A DNA stretch of 64,000 bases, taken from assembly GCA_041389525.1 (NCBI GenBank), contig JAWKRR010000013.1, forward strand, positions 62,001 through 126,000. Direction: 5' to 3'. A model generated the notes under the pieces. The model was not told where the DNA came from. It searched no databases and saw only the letters and a list, made by a program, of their open reading frames with translations. This DNA is from JACKFB01 sp041389525. Its GTDB lineage: Bacteria > Myxococcota_A > UBA9042 > PHBI01 > JACKFB01. The number at the start of each line of letters is the position of its first letter. Position 1 is the first letter of the stretch. A program made the translations under genes and the position numbers. Below are positions 45,653 through 54,245 of this stretch, one piece after another.

Positions 45653-46788
45653 GTGCGCGTCTCCGTCCGGGGCCCCAGGCTGGGGGTCGGCGCGTTGTAC
45701 AACGAGGCGGGCGTCGGTGAAAGCACGGAGATGCGACCGTGGGGGCGCAGCGCGGTCGCCTTCACCCAGGCGTAGACTGGCGAATCGGGGCAGAGGGCCA
45801 GCTCGCGGGCGGCCTCCGCGGTGATCTCGGCGCGCAGGGTCTGGCCGGCGATGGCGAGGTGGACGAGGACGGCGGGGCCGAGGTCGGTGAGGTGTGTGAC
45901 GACTGCGGGCAGGCGGTTTCGGGCGCTGAGGCCCTCGAGCGGGGCGCGGGCGAGGAGGACGTCTTCGGGGCGGACGCCGACGCGCAGGGAGTCGCCGGGC
46001 GCGCCGTCGGCGGCGGGGAGGGTGAGGCGGTGGTCGCCGAGCAGGGCGTGGATGGCGCCGGAATCGGGGTCGCGGCTGTCGAATCGAGCGGCGAGGACGG
46101 ACTCGAGGCCGAGGCGGCGGCCCACGAGGGCGGCGTCGGAGGCGCGCAGCACGGTGTCGGTGGGGCCGTGGGCGACGAGGCGGCCGGCGTCCAACAAGGC
46201 CACGTGATCGGTGACGCAGAGCGCGGTGCCGAGGTCGTGGGTGGCGATGAGCACGGGGATGTCGAGGCTGGCGGCGATGCGCGAGAGCAGGGCGATGACG
46301 GCGTCGCGGCGCGCGGCGTCGAGGCCGGTCCACGGCTCGTCGAGGAGGAGGGCGCGGGGGGCGGCGGCGAGGGCGCGGGCGAGGGCGACGCGCTGGCGTT
46401 CGCCGCCGGAGAGGGCGTGGGGGCGGCGGTCGAGCAGGGGCTCGAGCTCGCAGAGCGCGATGACCGCGTCGAGCTGGTGGCGGCCGCCGTAGCTGATGGT
46501 GCGGCGCACGGTGAGGTGGGGCCACAGGGCGGGCTGCTGGAAGACGAAGCCGACGCGGCGGAGGTGGGGCGGGAGGTCGATGGAGCGTTGGGAGTCGAAG
46601 AGGACGGTGTCGCCCAGGGCGATGCGGCCGCGGTCGGGGCGGTCGAGGCCGGCGATCAGGCGAAACAGCGAGGTTTTTCCTGCTCCGGAGGCGCCGAGCA
46701 GCGCGGTGATGGGGGCGCGGAGCTCGGCGGTGACGCGGAGCTGAAAGCCGGCGTGGGCGGCGGCGAGATCGAGGCTCAGCGAGTCCAC
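45649..46788 (-). CDS. modC: Molybdate ABC transporter ATP-binding protein
   Basis: A 379-residue ATPase of the molybdate importer. It has Walker A GASGAGKT, Q-loop VFQQPALWPHL, signature LSGGERQRVALARAL and Walker B ALLLDEPWTGLD; the C-terminal ~150 residues form the MOP/TOBE-type regulatory part expected in ModC. The start is a GTG with GGAGG five bases ahead, overlapping the end of modB by 13 bases; its stop overlaps the serA start. Gene order modA-modB-modC supports molybdate over sulfate or iron. Confidence 0.92.
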   Translation of the reverse strand: MDSLSLDLAAAHAGFQLRVTAELRAPITALLGASGAGKTSLFRLIAGLDRPDRGRIALGDTVLFDSQRSIDLPPHLRRVGFVFQQPALWPHLTVRRTISYGGRHQLDAVIALCELEPLLDRRPHALSGGERQRVALARALAAAPRALLLDEPWTGLDAARRDAVIALLSRIAASLDIPVLIATHDLGTALCVTDHVALLDAGRLVAHGPTDTVLRASDAALVGRRLGLESVLAARFDSRDPDSGAIHALLGDHRLTLPAADGAPGDSLRVGVRPEDVLLARAPLEGLSARNRLPAVVTHLTDLGPAVLVHLAIAGQTLRAEITAEAARELALCPDSPVYAWVKATALRPHGRISVLSPTPASLYNAPTPSLGPRTETRT

Positions 46789-47429
46789 GCGAGCCTCCGT
46801 GCGGCGAGCTCGCCGGCGAGCAGGGTGATGAAGGCGAGGGCGGCGCTGACGGCGGCGAGGGTCATGGCGCGGGACTCGCCGCCTGGGGATTGCAGGGCCT
46901 GCCAGATCGCGAGCGGGAGCGTGTCGGTCTGGCCTGGGACGCTGCCGGCGAAGGCGATGGTCGCGCCGAACTCGCCGAGGCTGCGGCCGAAGGCGAGCAG
47001 GGCGCCGGCGAGGACGCCGGGGAGGGCGAGCGGCAGGCTGATGGTGCGGAAGACGCGCCAAGGGCTGGCGCCGGTGACGCGGGCGGCGTCTTCGAGGGCG
47101 GGGTCGATGGCGTCGAAGCCGAGGCGGGCGGCGCGGACGAAGAGGGGGAAGGCGACGACGGCGCTGGCGAGGGCGGCGCCGCGCCAGGTGAAGGCGAGGC
47201 CGAGGTCGCCCAGGGGGCCGCGGGGCGCGAAGAGCAGCAGCAGGGCGTAGCCGGTGACGACGGGCGGCAGGACGAGGGGGAGGTGGACGAGGGCGTCGAC
47301 GAGGGCGTGGCCGAGGAAGCGGCGGCGGGCGAGCAGGTAGGCGACGGCGATCGCTGGGAGCAGCGAGAGCAGGACGCTGACCAGCGCGACGCGGAGCGAG
47401 AGCGCGACGACGGGGAGCAGCTCGCTCAT
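46776..47429 (-). CDS. modB: Molybdate ABC transporter permease
   Basis: A 217-residue inner-membrane permease with five membrane helices and the EAA loop EDAARVTGASPWRVFRTISL that docks on ModC. Length and the FGRSLGEFGATIAFAG segment are typical of ModB. Its ATG overlaps the modA stop by four bases (ATGA) and its end overlaps modC, so the three subunits are coupled. Confidence 0.94.
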   Translation of the reverse strand: MSELLPVVALSLRVALVSVLLSLLPAIAVAYLLARRRFLGHALVDALVHLPLVLPPVVTGYALLLLFAPRGPLGDLGLAFTWRGAALASAVVAFPLFVRAARLGFDAIDPALEDAARVTGASPWRVFRTISLPLALPGVLAGALLAFGRSLGEFGATIAFAGSVPGQTDTLPLAIWQALQSPGGESRAMTLAAVSAALAFITLLAGELAARRLAWTR

Positions 47430-48202
47430 GGGCGAACGGTGGGCGGGGGAGGGCCGAAGCCGAAGCTGGCGAGGCGGGCTTGGGCGGCGTCGCCACGCAA
47501 GAACGCGAGGAATTCACGGGCTCGCGGGTGGGTCGAGGCGGCCGGGACGCCGGCCTTATAGAGGATGGGGCGGTGGGTGGTCGGGGGCAGCTCGGCGCTC
47601 ACGCGGACGCCGGGTGCGCCGCGGGCGTCGGTGGCGTAGGCGATGGCGGCGGGGACGGCGCCGCGGGCGACCAGGGAGACGGCGGCCGGGGCGTCGGCGG
47701 TGGCGACGATGCGCGGCGCGAGCGCGTCCCACAGGCCTAGCGACTCGAGGGATTCACGGGCGTATCGGCCCACGGGGACGTGCTCGGGGTCACCGACGGC
47801 CAGCCGTTCGGGTGGCGCACCCGGCTCGGCGGCCCCAGGCCTCCACGCCGCCTCGCCCTCCCCGGAGACCACCACCACCAAGCGATTCGTCGCGACGTCC
47901 GCCGTATCGCAAGGCGCCAGCTCGCCGCGCGCCCCCAGCCACGTCACCCAGCGCGTGTCCGCCGAGACGAACACGTCGCCGGGCGCCCCGGCGCTGAGTT
48001 GGCGCGCCAAGCTCGACGACGCGCCGCCGACGACCTGCACCGCGACCCCGGTCTCCGCCTGGAACTCCGCGCCCACCGCCTGCATCGCGCCCACCAAGCT
48101 CGCGGCGGTCAGCACGCGCAGGGGAGGGCTCGCCGGCGCGGGCGCGCAGCCGACCCCGGCCACCAGCCCCAGCGTCCACAAGACCATCGTCAGGCGCGTC
48201 AT
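47426..48202 (-). CDS. modA: Molybdate-binding lipoprotein
   Basis: The 258-residue extracytoplasmic binding protein of the importer. The signal sequence ends in a lipobox (AGVGC) so the protein is probably lipid-anchored, unlike the free periplasmic ModA of E. coli. ModA landmarks include LTAASLVGAMQAVGAEF, the GASSSLARQLSAGAPGDVFV ligand region and GDPEHVPVGRYARE. First gene of modABC-serA. No molybdenum-cofactor riboswitch or ModE box was recognised in the 83-base gap to the divergent mscS gene. Confidence 0.93.
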   Translation of the reverse strand: MTRLTMVLWTLGLVAGVGCAPAPASPPLRVLTAASLVGAMQAVGAEFQAETGVAVQVVGGASSSLARQLSAGAPGDVFVSADTRWVTWLGARGELAPCDTADVATNRLVVVVSGEGEAAWRPGAAEPGAPPERLAVGDPEHVPVGRYARESLESLGLWDALAPRIVATADAPAAVSLVARGAVPAAIAYATDARGAPGVRVSAELPPTTHRPILYKAGVPAASTHPRAREFLAFLRGDAAQARLASFGFGPPPPTVRP

Positions 48203-48285
48203 GGCGCGACGCTCGCCCGCGCCCCCCGCCCCGTCAAGCTGGCCCCGTTTGCCCCTCCCCCGATCCGTGTGCTTCCATCCAGCCC

Positions 48286-49632
48286 ATGGGCGATATGGAA
48301 TGGTCGCAAGTTTGGCCCTGGGCCTGGCCCGCGCTCGCCTTCACCGGCGCCGTGCTGCTCGTCCTGTGGTTTCTCCGGGCGAGCTTCGCCTGGGTCGAGC
48401 GGCGCATCGGCAGCGACCCGCGCGTCGACGGCCGCATCCTCTCGCGCCTGCACACCCTCGCGGCCGCCGGCATCATCGTCGGCGCCGCCTACCGCGCCGT
48501 CCGCGCGCTGCCCCATCGCGGCCCCTTCGAGCAGGGCTTCCTCGCCCTCGAACCCTGGATTCAGGCCACCGTCGTCCTGATGCTCTGGGTGCTCGGCGGC
48601 TTCTATGTCGCCCGCAAGGCGGTGCACGTCTTCGCTCAGCGCGCCGCCCGCAGCCACTCGGTAATCGACGACGCCATCGCGGCGGCCATCCTGAACCCGC
48701 TCTACCTGCTGATCCTCGTCGGCGGCGTCCTGGTCTGGGCCGCCGGCGTGCCGCTGCCGTCGGGCAGCCGCGAGCCCATTCAGACAGTCGCGACCGTGCT
48801 CTCGCTGCTCGCCGCGACCATCTTCTTCGACGGCTTCGTCCGCAAGACCATCGAGCTTCGGTCGGCGACCTCGAACGTGCTCGCCACCAGCGGCGGCGTG
48901 CTGCGCTCGGCGGCCCGCATCCTCATCTACATCATCGGCATCCTGATGCTGCTCTCGGTCGCCGAGATCCCCATCGCGCCTCTGTTGACCTCCCTCGGTA
49001 TCGGCTCCCTCGCCATCGGCTTGGCGCTGCAGAAGACCCTCGAGGACTTCATCGCGGGCCTGCTCATCGCCGCCGATCAGCCCATCCGCGTGGGCGATTT
49101 CGTCGAGGTCATCGACGGCGCCGTCTCGGGCACGGTGCTGTCCATCGGCTGGCGCACCACGCGGCTGCGCACCCGCGAGGACACCTACGTCGTCGTACCC
49201 AACGCCCGCCTCGCCCAGGCCACCGTCGTCAACCGCAGCATGCCCAGCGCCGACCTGTGCTTCACCGTGCCCGTCGGCATCGCCTACCACAGCGACCTGG
49301 ACGCCGCCGGCGCCGCCACCGTCGAGGTCGCGCGCGAGATCCAGTCCAACGACCCGCGCGCCGCGCCGGGCTACGAGCCGCGCGTCTCCTACGAGGCCTT
49401 CGGCGACTCCAGCATCAACTTCCGCGTCTGGATGCGGGCGCGGAACTGGGAAGGCAGCTTCGGCATGCGTGACGCGTTCATCCGCGCGCTGCATATCCGC
49501 TACAACGCCGAGGGGATCACGATCCCCTTCCCGATGCGCACGCTGGATCTGCCGCCCGGGACCACGATCGCCGTCGCCCCCGCCGCCCCGCCGGCCGCCG
49601 CCGCCGTCAGCGCGAATGCCGGTAGTGACTGA
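48286..49632 (+). CDS. mscS: MscS-family mechanosensitive channel
   Basis: A 448-residue channel of the small-conductance type that releases solutes on hypo-osmotic shock. Five or six hydrophobic segments precede the pore helix SLGIGSLAIGLALQKTLEDF and the beta domain with DQPIRVGDFVEVIDG and VVVPNARLAQATVVNRS, both MscS hallmarks; a cytoplasmic alpha/beta domain follows. It ends with a Pro/Ala-rich tail whose last 26 bases overlap the end of the convergent UPF0262-like gene, so the two mRNAs are complementary at their 3' ends. Confidence 0.93.
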   Translation: MGDMEWSQVWPWAWPALAFTGAVLLVLWFLRASFAWVERRIGSDPRVDGRILSRLHTLAAAGIIVGAAYRAVRALPHRGPFEQGFLALEPWIQATVVLMLWVLGGFYVARKAVHVFAQRAARSHSVIDDAIAAAILNPLYLLILVGGVLVWAAGVPLPSGSREPIQTVATVLSLLAATIFFDGFVRKTIELRSATSNVLATSGGVLRSAARILIYIIGILMLLSVAEIPIAPLLTSLGIGSLAIGLALQKTLEDFIAGLLIAADQPIRVGDFVEVIDGAVSGTVLSIGWRTTRLRTREDTYVVVPNARLAQATVVNRSMPSADLCFTVPVGIAYHSDLDAAGAATVEVAREIQSNDPRAAPGYEPRVSYEAFGDSSINFRVWMRARNWEGSFGMRDAFIRALHIRYNAEGITIPFPMRTLDLPPGTTIAVAPAAPPAAAAVSANAGSD

Positions 49633-50104
49633 CGATCTCCTGCGGCAGGTCGTGCGTGATGAGGAAGCCCAAGGTGAACACGCGCCGAGCCAGCTTGTGG
49701 GGCAGCTGCACCAGCGCTGAGAGGGCCTCCTGCACCAGCTCGGCCGCCTCGTCGTGGACGACCTTCTTGGCGTAGTCGAGGGTCTCGAGATCCCGCGGAC
49801 CGAACGAGCTCGACGTCGCGCGGGCGATCTGCTCGATGACCTGCTTGTAGTCGCGAAACGCCCCGCGGATGCGGCGGTGGTTGAGGTGCAGCGTGGTCTC
49901 CGCGAGCCCCGGAACGTGGACCGAGATCAGCAGCCCCCCCTCCGCGTGACGGCCCAGGGTGAGCGTGGGTTCCGCGGCTCCCTCCTCGCCGGGGCGGGTG
50001 AGCGTGCCGTGGTCGAGGTTCAGCTCCGACAGGGTCTGGGTCCATTCGCGCGCGCGGTCCGGCGCCGCCCCGTCGAGCACGTCGGGCATGATGCGGAACT
50101 TCAT
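49607..50104 (-). CDS. UPF0262-like protein
   Basis: A 165-residue protein from the ATG at 50104 (MKFRIMPDVLDG). The central and C-terminal part follows the UPF0262 pattern: a strand (LHLNHRRIRGAFRDYKQVIEQI), a helix (LETLDYAKKVVHDEAAELVQEAL) and the closing KLARRVFTLGFLI. I know this family mainly from alphaproteobacteria, where its function is unknown, so this is a distant member. It appears to be a single gene, tail-to-tail with mscS. Confidence 0.7.
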   Translation of the reverse strand: MKFRIMPDVLDGAAPDRAREWTQTLSELNLDHGTLTRPGEEGAAEPTLTLGRHAEGGLLISVHVPGLAETTLHLNHRRIRGAFRDYKQVIEQIARATSSSFGPRDLETLDYAKKVVHDEAAELVQEALSALVQLPHKLARRVFTLGFLITHDLPQEIVSHYRHSR

Positions 50105-50225
50105 CGCGTTCGAGCCTCCACAGGGTCGTCGTGGCACCATGACAAGAGAGCCCATTCGGCGGCCCTTGAATAGATCCGGCACCGCGCGTGTCTGGAACGC
50201 GTCCTCGAACCTGGAGCCTCCCCCC

Positions 50226-51161
50226 ATGATCATCCGCCTCCTCGCCGCGTCCTTGCTCGTCGCCGCCACCGCCTCCGCAGGCCTCGCCGACGAGCTCGAT
50301 GCCGAGCTGAAATTCGTCCCGAGCGCCGCCGCCGGGGTCGCCTTCGTCGATCACGCCCGGCTGTCGAAGCACTCGCAGTACGCCGCGATCCAGGAGTTCG
50401 CGCAGAGCCAGGGACGCGGCGCCGGGGTGCGCTTGGCGCGGGCGGCCGGTCTCGCGCCGGGCGCCGGCTTCAAGCGCGCGTGGACCTTCGAGATGGGGCC
50501 GGGCCACGAGGTGACCATCCTCGCGGGCGGCGCCGACGCCGAGAAGCTGCGAGCCTTCGGAAAAACCTCGATGGCGGCTGGGTATTCGGAGGGTGAGCAC
50601 GCCGGGATCCCCTGGTTCCGCGTCTCCCCCCGCGAGCGGGCTGCGAAGCTGGCCACAGGCGTCGTGGCCATCGCGGAAGACGGCAAGATGGACGCGGTGC
50701 TCGCGGTGGCGGCCGGGAAGAAGCCCGCGCTGCCGAGTCGCAAGTCCTTCCGGGCGCTGCTCAGCGCCGCGCGAAAGGGGTCGCCCGCCATGTGGGCCAT
50801 CGCCTGGGTTCCCAAGCGCCTGCGCGAGAACTTCTCGATCAGCGCGGCGCCAGAGCTGGCCAAGGTCGAGCGCGCCATCATGCGGGCGGAGGGCACCGAG
50901 GACATCACGTTCAAGGTGACGGGCTACACGCCCGACAAGGGCGCGGCGACCGCGGTGGCGGCGGCGGCCAAGCGCGAGATCGAGGCCTTCGCGTCGAGCT
51001 CGCCCATCCTCACGGCCCTCGGCGTGTCCGCCCTGGTGCGCCGCGTCACCGTGACCAGCAAGGGCAGCGAGGTCCTCGCGTCCATCGCCCTCGAGGCCGC
51101 CCAGCTCGGCCTGCTCGCCAAGACCGGCGGTCGCGTGATCGGCATGCTCCAAGCGCGCTAG
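50226..51161 (+). CDS. Secreted hypothetical protein
   Basis: A 311-residue protein with a clear signal peptide (MIIRLLAASLLVAATASAG, cleavage after ASA); GGAG lies nine bases before the ATG. The mature part alternates strands and helices (AELKFVPSAAAGVAFVDHAR, RAWTFEMGPGHEVTILAGG) as in DUF3352-like proteins, but the match is too weak to name. It is a single gene divergent from the UPF0262-like gene and followed by structured intergenic DNA. Confidence 0.75.
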   Translation: MIIRLLAASLLVAATASAGLADELDAELKFVPSAAAGVAFVDHARLSKHSQYAAIQEFAQSQGRGAGVRLARAAGLAPGAGFKRAWTFEMGPGHEVTILAGGADAEKLRAFGKTSMAAGYSEGEHAGIPWFRVSPRERAAKLATGVVAIAEDGKMDAVLAVAAGKKPALPSRKSFRALLSAARKGSPAMWAIAWVPKRLRENFSISAAPELAKVERAIMRAEGTEDITFKVTGYTPDKGAATAVAAAAKREIEAFASSSPILTALGVSALVRRVTVTSKGSEVLASIALEAAQLGLLAKTGGRVIGMLQAR

Positions 51162-51166
51162 AGCGG

Positions 51167-51220
51167 GGGCAATCGCGGCGAGAGGCGCGCGTAGGCGCGG
51201 ACTCGGAGGCGCGATTGCCC
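51167..51220 (+). terminator. Stem-loop after the secreted hypothetical gene
   Basis: GGGCAATCGCG (51167-51177) pairs exactly with CGCGATTGCCC (51210-51220). The 32-base loop is itself GC-rich. It starts six bases after the stop codon, so it may stabilise or end that mRNA; there is no T-run. Confidence 0.4.
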
Positions 51221-51225
51221 GCTGT

Positions 51226-51377
51226 CAGCGGTCAGTCATCAGCCATCAGCCGCAACCATCGCCTCGCCGCGTTCACCTTCCGGCGGCCGGCGACCCGGGC
51301 GCGCGGCGAGGTCAGCGACTCGCGCGGGCGCCAGGACAGCGGGCTGACCGCTGACCGCTAAAGGCTAAAAGCTAAGC
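51226..51377. repeat. Inverted arrays of degenerate heptamers
   Basis: CAGCGGT-CAGTCAT-CAGCCAT-CAGC (51226-51250) is mirrored about 100 bases later by GCTGACC-GCTGACC-GCTAAAG-GCTAAAA-GCTAAGC (51343-51377); CAGCGGTCAG and CTGACCGCTG are exact inverse complements. Heptameric TCAGCGG-type arrays occur in the intergenic DNA of several high-GC phyla; function unknown. Confidence 0.65.
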
Positions 51378-51493
51378 CCGGGCAGTCGCGCCCCGGCGAC
51401 CCTCGACGCGCCCACGGCTTCCCAGGCGACCGCCCGGGCGCAACCGCACCGCGGCGTGGACTAAGGCAGGGGCCGGGGCTATGGTCCCGACCC

Positions 51494-52672
51494 ATGTCTA
51501 CCCCGCCTGAATCCAACCTCGCGCTGTCATCCTGGTGCTCGGTTTCGAGCGAGGCGCTGACCCACAACGTGGGGATTTTCCGCCGGCGGCTCAGCTCGGG
51601 GGCGCGGCTGGGCATCGTGGTCAAGGCGAACGCCTACGGTCACGGGCTGCTGGAGTCCGCTCGCACCTTCGTCTCGGCAGGCGCGGACTGGCTTATCGTC
51701 AACAGCGTCGACGAGGCGCTCGCGCTGCGGGCCGGGGAACTCGAGGCGCCGATCTACATCTGCGGGCGCGTGCAGCCGGCGCGGGCTGGCGACGTGGTCG
51801 CCGCCGACGCCCGCTGCGTCATCTACGACAATGAGCTGGCGGGCGCGCTGGACGCGGCGGCGCGGGCGGCCGGGCGCGTGGTGCCCGTCCACCTCAAGAT
51901 CGAGACCGGCAACCACCGGCAAGGGCTGGTGCTGCGGGACGCGCTGGCCCTCGGCAGGCTGGCCGCGGCGCTGCCGGGCCTCGAACTCGAAGGCGTAGCC
52001 ACCCACTTCGCGGATATCGAGGACACCACCGACCACCGCTTCGCCGGCCAGCAGGTCGCCGCGTTCGCCGCGGCGCGTCAGGCCTTTATCGAGGCCGGCC
52101 TCGCGGTGCCCATCGTCCACTCGGCGAACTCCGCGGCGACCATCCTCTTCCCCGAGACCCACGGCGACCTCGTGCGCGTGGGCCTCGCGGCGTATGGGCT
52201 GTGGCCCTCGCCCGAGACCTTCGCCACTGCCATCCAGATCCACGCCCAGGGCGGCGACGGCTTCTTGCCCGAGCTACGCCCCGCGCTGTCGTGGCGGGCC
52301 CGCGTCGCCCAGGTCAAAGACGTGCCCACCGGCGCCTTCGTCGGCTACGGGCGCACGTTCCGAGCCACCTGGCCGATGCGCGTCGCCATCCTGCCCGTCG
52401 GCTATCACGAGGGCTACGACCGCCGCCTCTCCAACCTCGCCCACGTCTTGGTGAAGGGGGTGCGTGCGCCGGTGCGCGGCCGCGTGTGCATGAACATGAT
52501 GATGGTGGACGTGACCCACATCCCGGACGTGCGTGCGGGCGAGATCGCGACGCTCATGGGCCAGGACGGCGAGGAGCGCGTCAGCGCCGAGCAGCTTGCT
52601 GGCTGGATGGGCAGCATCAACTACGAGGTCGTCTCGAGGATACATCCCGGCGAGCCGCGGATCCTCACGTGA
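51494..52672 (+). CDS. alr: Alanine racemase
   Basis: A 392-residue PLP enzyme interconverting L- and D-alanine for peptidoglycan. The PLP lysine is K44 (VVKANAYGHG), the second catalytic base Y285 (GYGRTF), and R142 (KIETGNHRQG) is seven residues after K135, as in the family. HSANSAA and RGRVCMNMMMVDVT complete the pattern. The second substrate-loop motif is usually DTGMxRLG, here ETGNHRQG, a mild deviation. Its stop overlaps the GTG of the next gene (GTGA), coupling it to a HAD phosphatase. Confidence 0.95.
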   Translation: MSTPPESNLALSSWCSVSSEALTHNVGIFRRRLSSGARLGIVVKANAYGHGLLESARTFVSAGADWLIVNSVDEALALRAGELEAPIYICGRVQPARAGDVVAADARCVIYDNELAGALDAAARAAGRVVPVHLKIETGNHRQGLVLRDALALGRLAAALPGLELEGVATHFADIEDTTDHRFAGQQVAAFAAARQAFIEAGLAVPIVHSANSAATILFPETHGDLVRVGLAAYGLWPSPETFATAIQIHAQGGDGFLPELRPALSWRARVAQVKDVPTGAFVGYGRTFRATWPMRVAILPVGYHEGYDRRLSNLAHVLVKGVRAPVRGRVCMNMMMVDVTHIPDVRAGEIATLMGQDGEERVSAEQLAGWMGSINYEVVSRIHPGEPRILT

Positions 52673-53433
52673 GCGCCGAGTTCAGCGAGGAGGCCGGGGC
52701 CGCCGGCGGTGAGGTCGTCGCGTTCTTCGACATGGACCTGACCATCGTCGGCGCCAACACCGGCAAGCTGTGGATTCGCGACGCCTTCGCCCGCGGCGAG
52801 GTGGGCGTGCTGACCATGGCGCGCCTCATGTTTGCGGTCGCTCGCTACCGTCTGGGCGTGATGGATCCTGGCCCGTTGATGACCCAGGCCGTACGAACCC
52901 TCGACGGCGTGCGCGAGGACGCGTTCGCGCTGCGCTCGCGGCGCTTCTTCGACAAGTCCGTCCGCCCACACATCTTGCCGCTCGCCGTCGACTGCATCCG
53001 CGACCACGAGGCGCAAGGGCACGGCATCGCGCTGCTCTCGGCCTCGACCAACTACGTCGTGGGCCCGCTGGCCAACCATCTGGGGCTAGAGCACGCGCTG
53101 TGCACCCGACTCCATGTGGTCGACGGCCAGCTCACCGGCGGCATCGTCGAGCCGCTCTGCTACGGCGTCGGGAAGCTGGCCATCGCCCGCGAGTTCGCCG
53201 ACGCCCGCGGCGTTCGCCTCGAAGACGCGTGGTTCTACACCGACTCCATCCACGACCTCGCCGTGCTCGAAGCGGTGGGCAACCCGGTGGCGGTGAACCC
53301 GGATCCTCGGCTGGAACGCATCGCCCGTCGTCGTGGCTGGCAGGTGCTGGACTTCTTCGGTCGCCAGCCCTCTCGATCGAGGGTCAACGTCGCGGATTTG
53401 AAAGGCAAATTCGGAGGCGGCGGGGCCGCGTAA
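52669..53433 (+). CDS. HAD-IB family phosphatase (SerB/CicA-like)
   Basis: A 254-residue HAD hydrolase of subfamily IB. Motif I FFDMDLTI gives the nucleophile D21 and acid/base D23; motif II LLSAST, motif III Lys in GVGKLAIA and motif IV DSIHDLAVL follow, and the helical cap lies between I and II. The group includes phosphoserine phosphatase and lysophosphatidic-acid phosphatases, so the substrate is not settled. The GTG start overlaps the alr stop. The ATP synthase promoter begins five bases after its stop. Confidence 0.85.
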   Translation: MSAEFSEEAGAAGGEVVAFFDMDLTIVGANTGKLWIRDAFARGEVGVLTMARLMFAVARYRLGVMDPGPLMTQAVRTLDGVREDAFALRSRRFFDKSVRPHILPLAVDCIRDHEAQGHGIALLSASTNYVVGPLANHLGLEHALCTRLHVVDGQLTGGIVEPLCYGVGKLAIAREFADARGVRLEDAWFYTDSIHDLAVLEAVGNPVAVNPDPRLERIARRRGWQVLDFFGRQPSRSRVNVADLKGKFGGGGAA

Positions 53434-53437
53434 AGCC

Positions 53438-53467
53438 TTGACGATCTCGAACGCCCTGTGCTAACCA
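53438..53467 (+). promoter_or_regulatory. Candidate promoter of the atpZ-I-B-E operon
   Basis: TTGACG (53438-53443), 18 bases, then an extended -10 TGC-TAACCA (core 53462-53467). Transcription would begin near 53474, about 70 bases before the first gene. Spacing, TCGAA in the spacer and the TGTGCTA run match the promoter candidate of the atpF' operon (3268-3297). Confidence 0.6.
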
Positions 53468-53544
53468 CGCGGCGCCGCGCGCCCAGGGCCGCAGCGTTTT
53501 CGAGCACTTCGCAGGGACACCAGCCCACCAGGACCCTCCCCGCC

Positions 53545-53823
53545 GTGAGCAAGATGAAGGAAGGCATGGAGGTCGCATCGGTCGGCCTGGAGATGGGCGG
53601 CTGCGTTGCGGTCGGCTGGTTCTTCGGCTCGTGGATCGACGCGAAGCTGGGGACGGCTCCCTTCGGCATGACCTTCTTCGTCATGTGCGGCTTCGGCGCC
53701 GCCATCAAGGGCCTGCTGCGCGTCGTCAAGAAGGCGCGCGGCGTGATGATGGCCGACTCTCCCGCGCACGAGGCAGGGACCCGCGTCCTCGGCGCCCGCT
53801 TGCCAGGGAGCCGCTACCGATGA
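53545..53823 (+). CDS. atpZ: AtpZ/AtpI-family protein (ATP synthase accessory)
   Basis: A 92-residue small membrane protein with two helices (LEMGGCVAVGWFFGSWIDAKLG and MTFFVMCGFGAAIKGLLRVV), the AtpZ/F0F1-ATPase_gene1 pattern with a WxGxWxD-like motif. Such proteins assist c-ring assembly or divalent-cation transport. The GTG at 53545 is used; an ATG at 53554 is equally possible. It heads the F0 operon and overlaps the next gene by four bases (ATGA). Confidence 0.8.
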   Translation: MSKMKEGMEVASVGLEMGGCVAVGWFFGSWIDAKLGTAPFGMTFFVMCGFGAAIKGLLRVVKKARGVMMADSPAHEAGTRVLGARLPGSRYR

Positions 53824-54245
53824 GCGCTCCCGACGTCGCCGCCAACGCCTCCAGCGTGCCGCCCTTCATCGCGGGGGCGCTGCGCATCGAGACCGCGCTC
53901 GTGCTCATCGCCGTCGCGCTCACCCACCTGCTCGGCGGGGAGGCCCCCACCGTCGCCGGCGTCGCCGTCGGCGGCGTGCTCGGCGTGCTGAACTTCCTGG
54001 CCATGGCGTGGCTCGGCGGGCGCCTGATGCGCGCCCACGGCCAGACGCGCGGAGTCTACGCCGTGATCTTCCTCGCGAAGATGACGCTGGTGATGGGCAC
54101 CATTTGGCTGCTACTGACGCTCTTGCCGCTGTCGCCCTTCGGATTTCTCCTGGGCATCGGCCTCTTCTTCCCCGCCGTGATGCTGATGCTGCTCTGGAGC
54201 ATGCTCGCGCCGGCGGTCCCAGCCACTACGAGGGAGCACGCGTGA
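53820..54245 (+). CDS. atpI: AtpI-like ATP synthase subunit I
   Basis: A 141-residue membrane protein with four helices (IETALVLIAVALTHLLGG, VAGVAVGGVLGVLNFLAMAW, VYAVIFLAKMTLVMGTIWLL, LLGIGLFFPAVMLMLLWSML), the usual layout of AtpI, which helps assemble the c-ring. Sequence similarity is loose; the call rests mainly on topology and position between atpZ and atpB. Its stop overlaps the atpB ATG (TGATG). Confidence 0.75.
   Translation: MSAPDVAANASSVPPFIAGALRIETALVLIAVALTHLLGGEAPTVAGVAVGGVLGVLNFLAMAWLGGRLMRAHGQTRGVYAVIFLAKMTLVMGTIWLLLTLLPLSPFGFLLGIGLFFPAVMLMLLWSMLAPAVPATTREHA

Larger units (their letters stand above)
51162..51493. other. Intergenic region with structured repeats upstream of alr
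   Basis: This 332-base gap contains no gene that I can support. It begins with an 11-bp inverted repeat (51167-51220) directly after the stop codon at 51161 and continues with two inverted arrays of heptamers (51226-51377). The alr ribosome-binding region is weak, and no clear promoter was found. Confidence 0.6.

Noticed and set aside
30893..48202. Structural genes of a contractile injection system (tube, sheath, baseplate, spike) near the DUF4157/AAA module.
   Set aside because: All neighbouring frames were read; they encode a reductase, phosphoesterase, hypothetical proteins, serA and modABC, none resembling phage-tail-like components.
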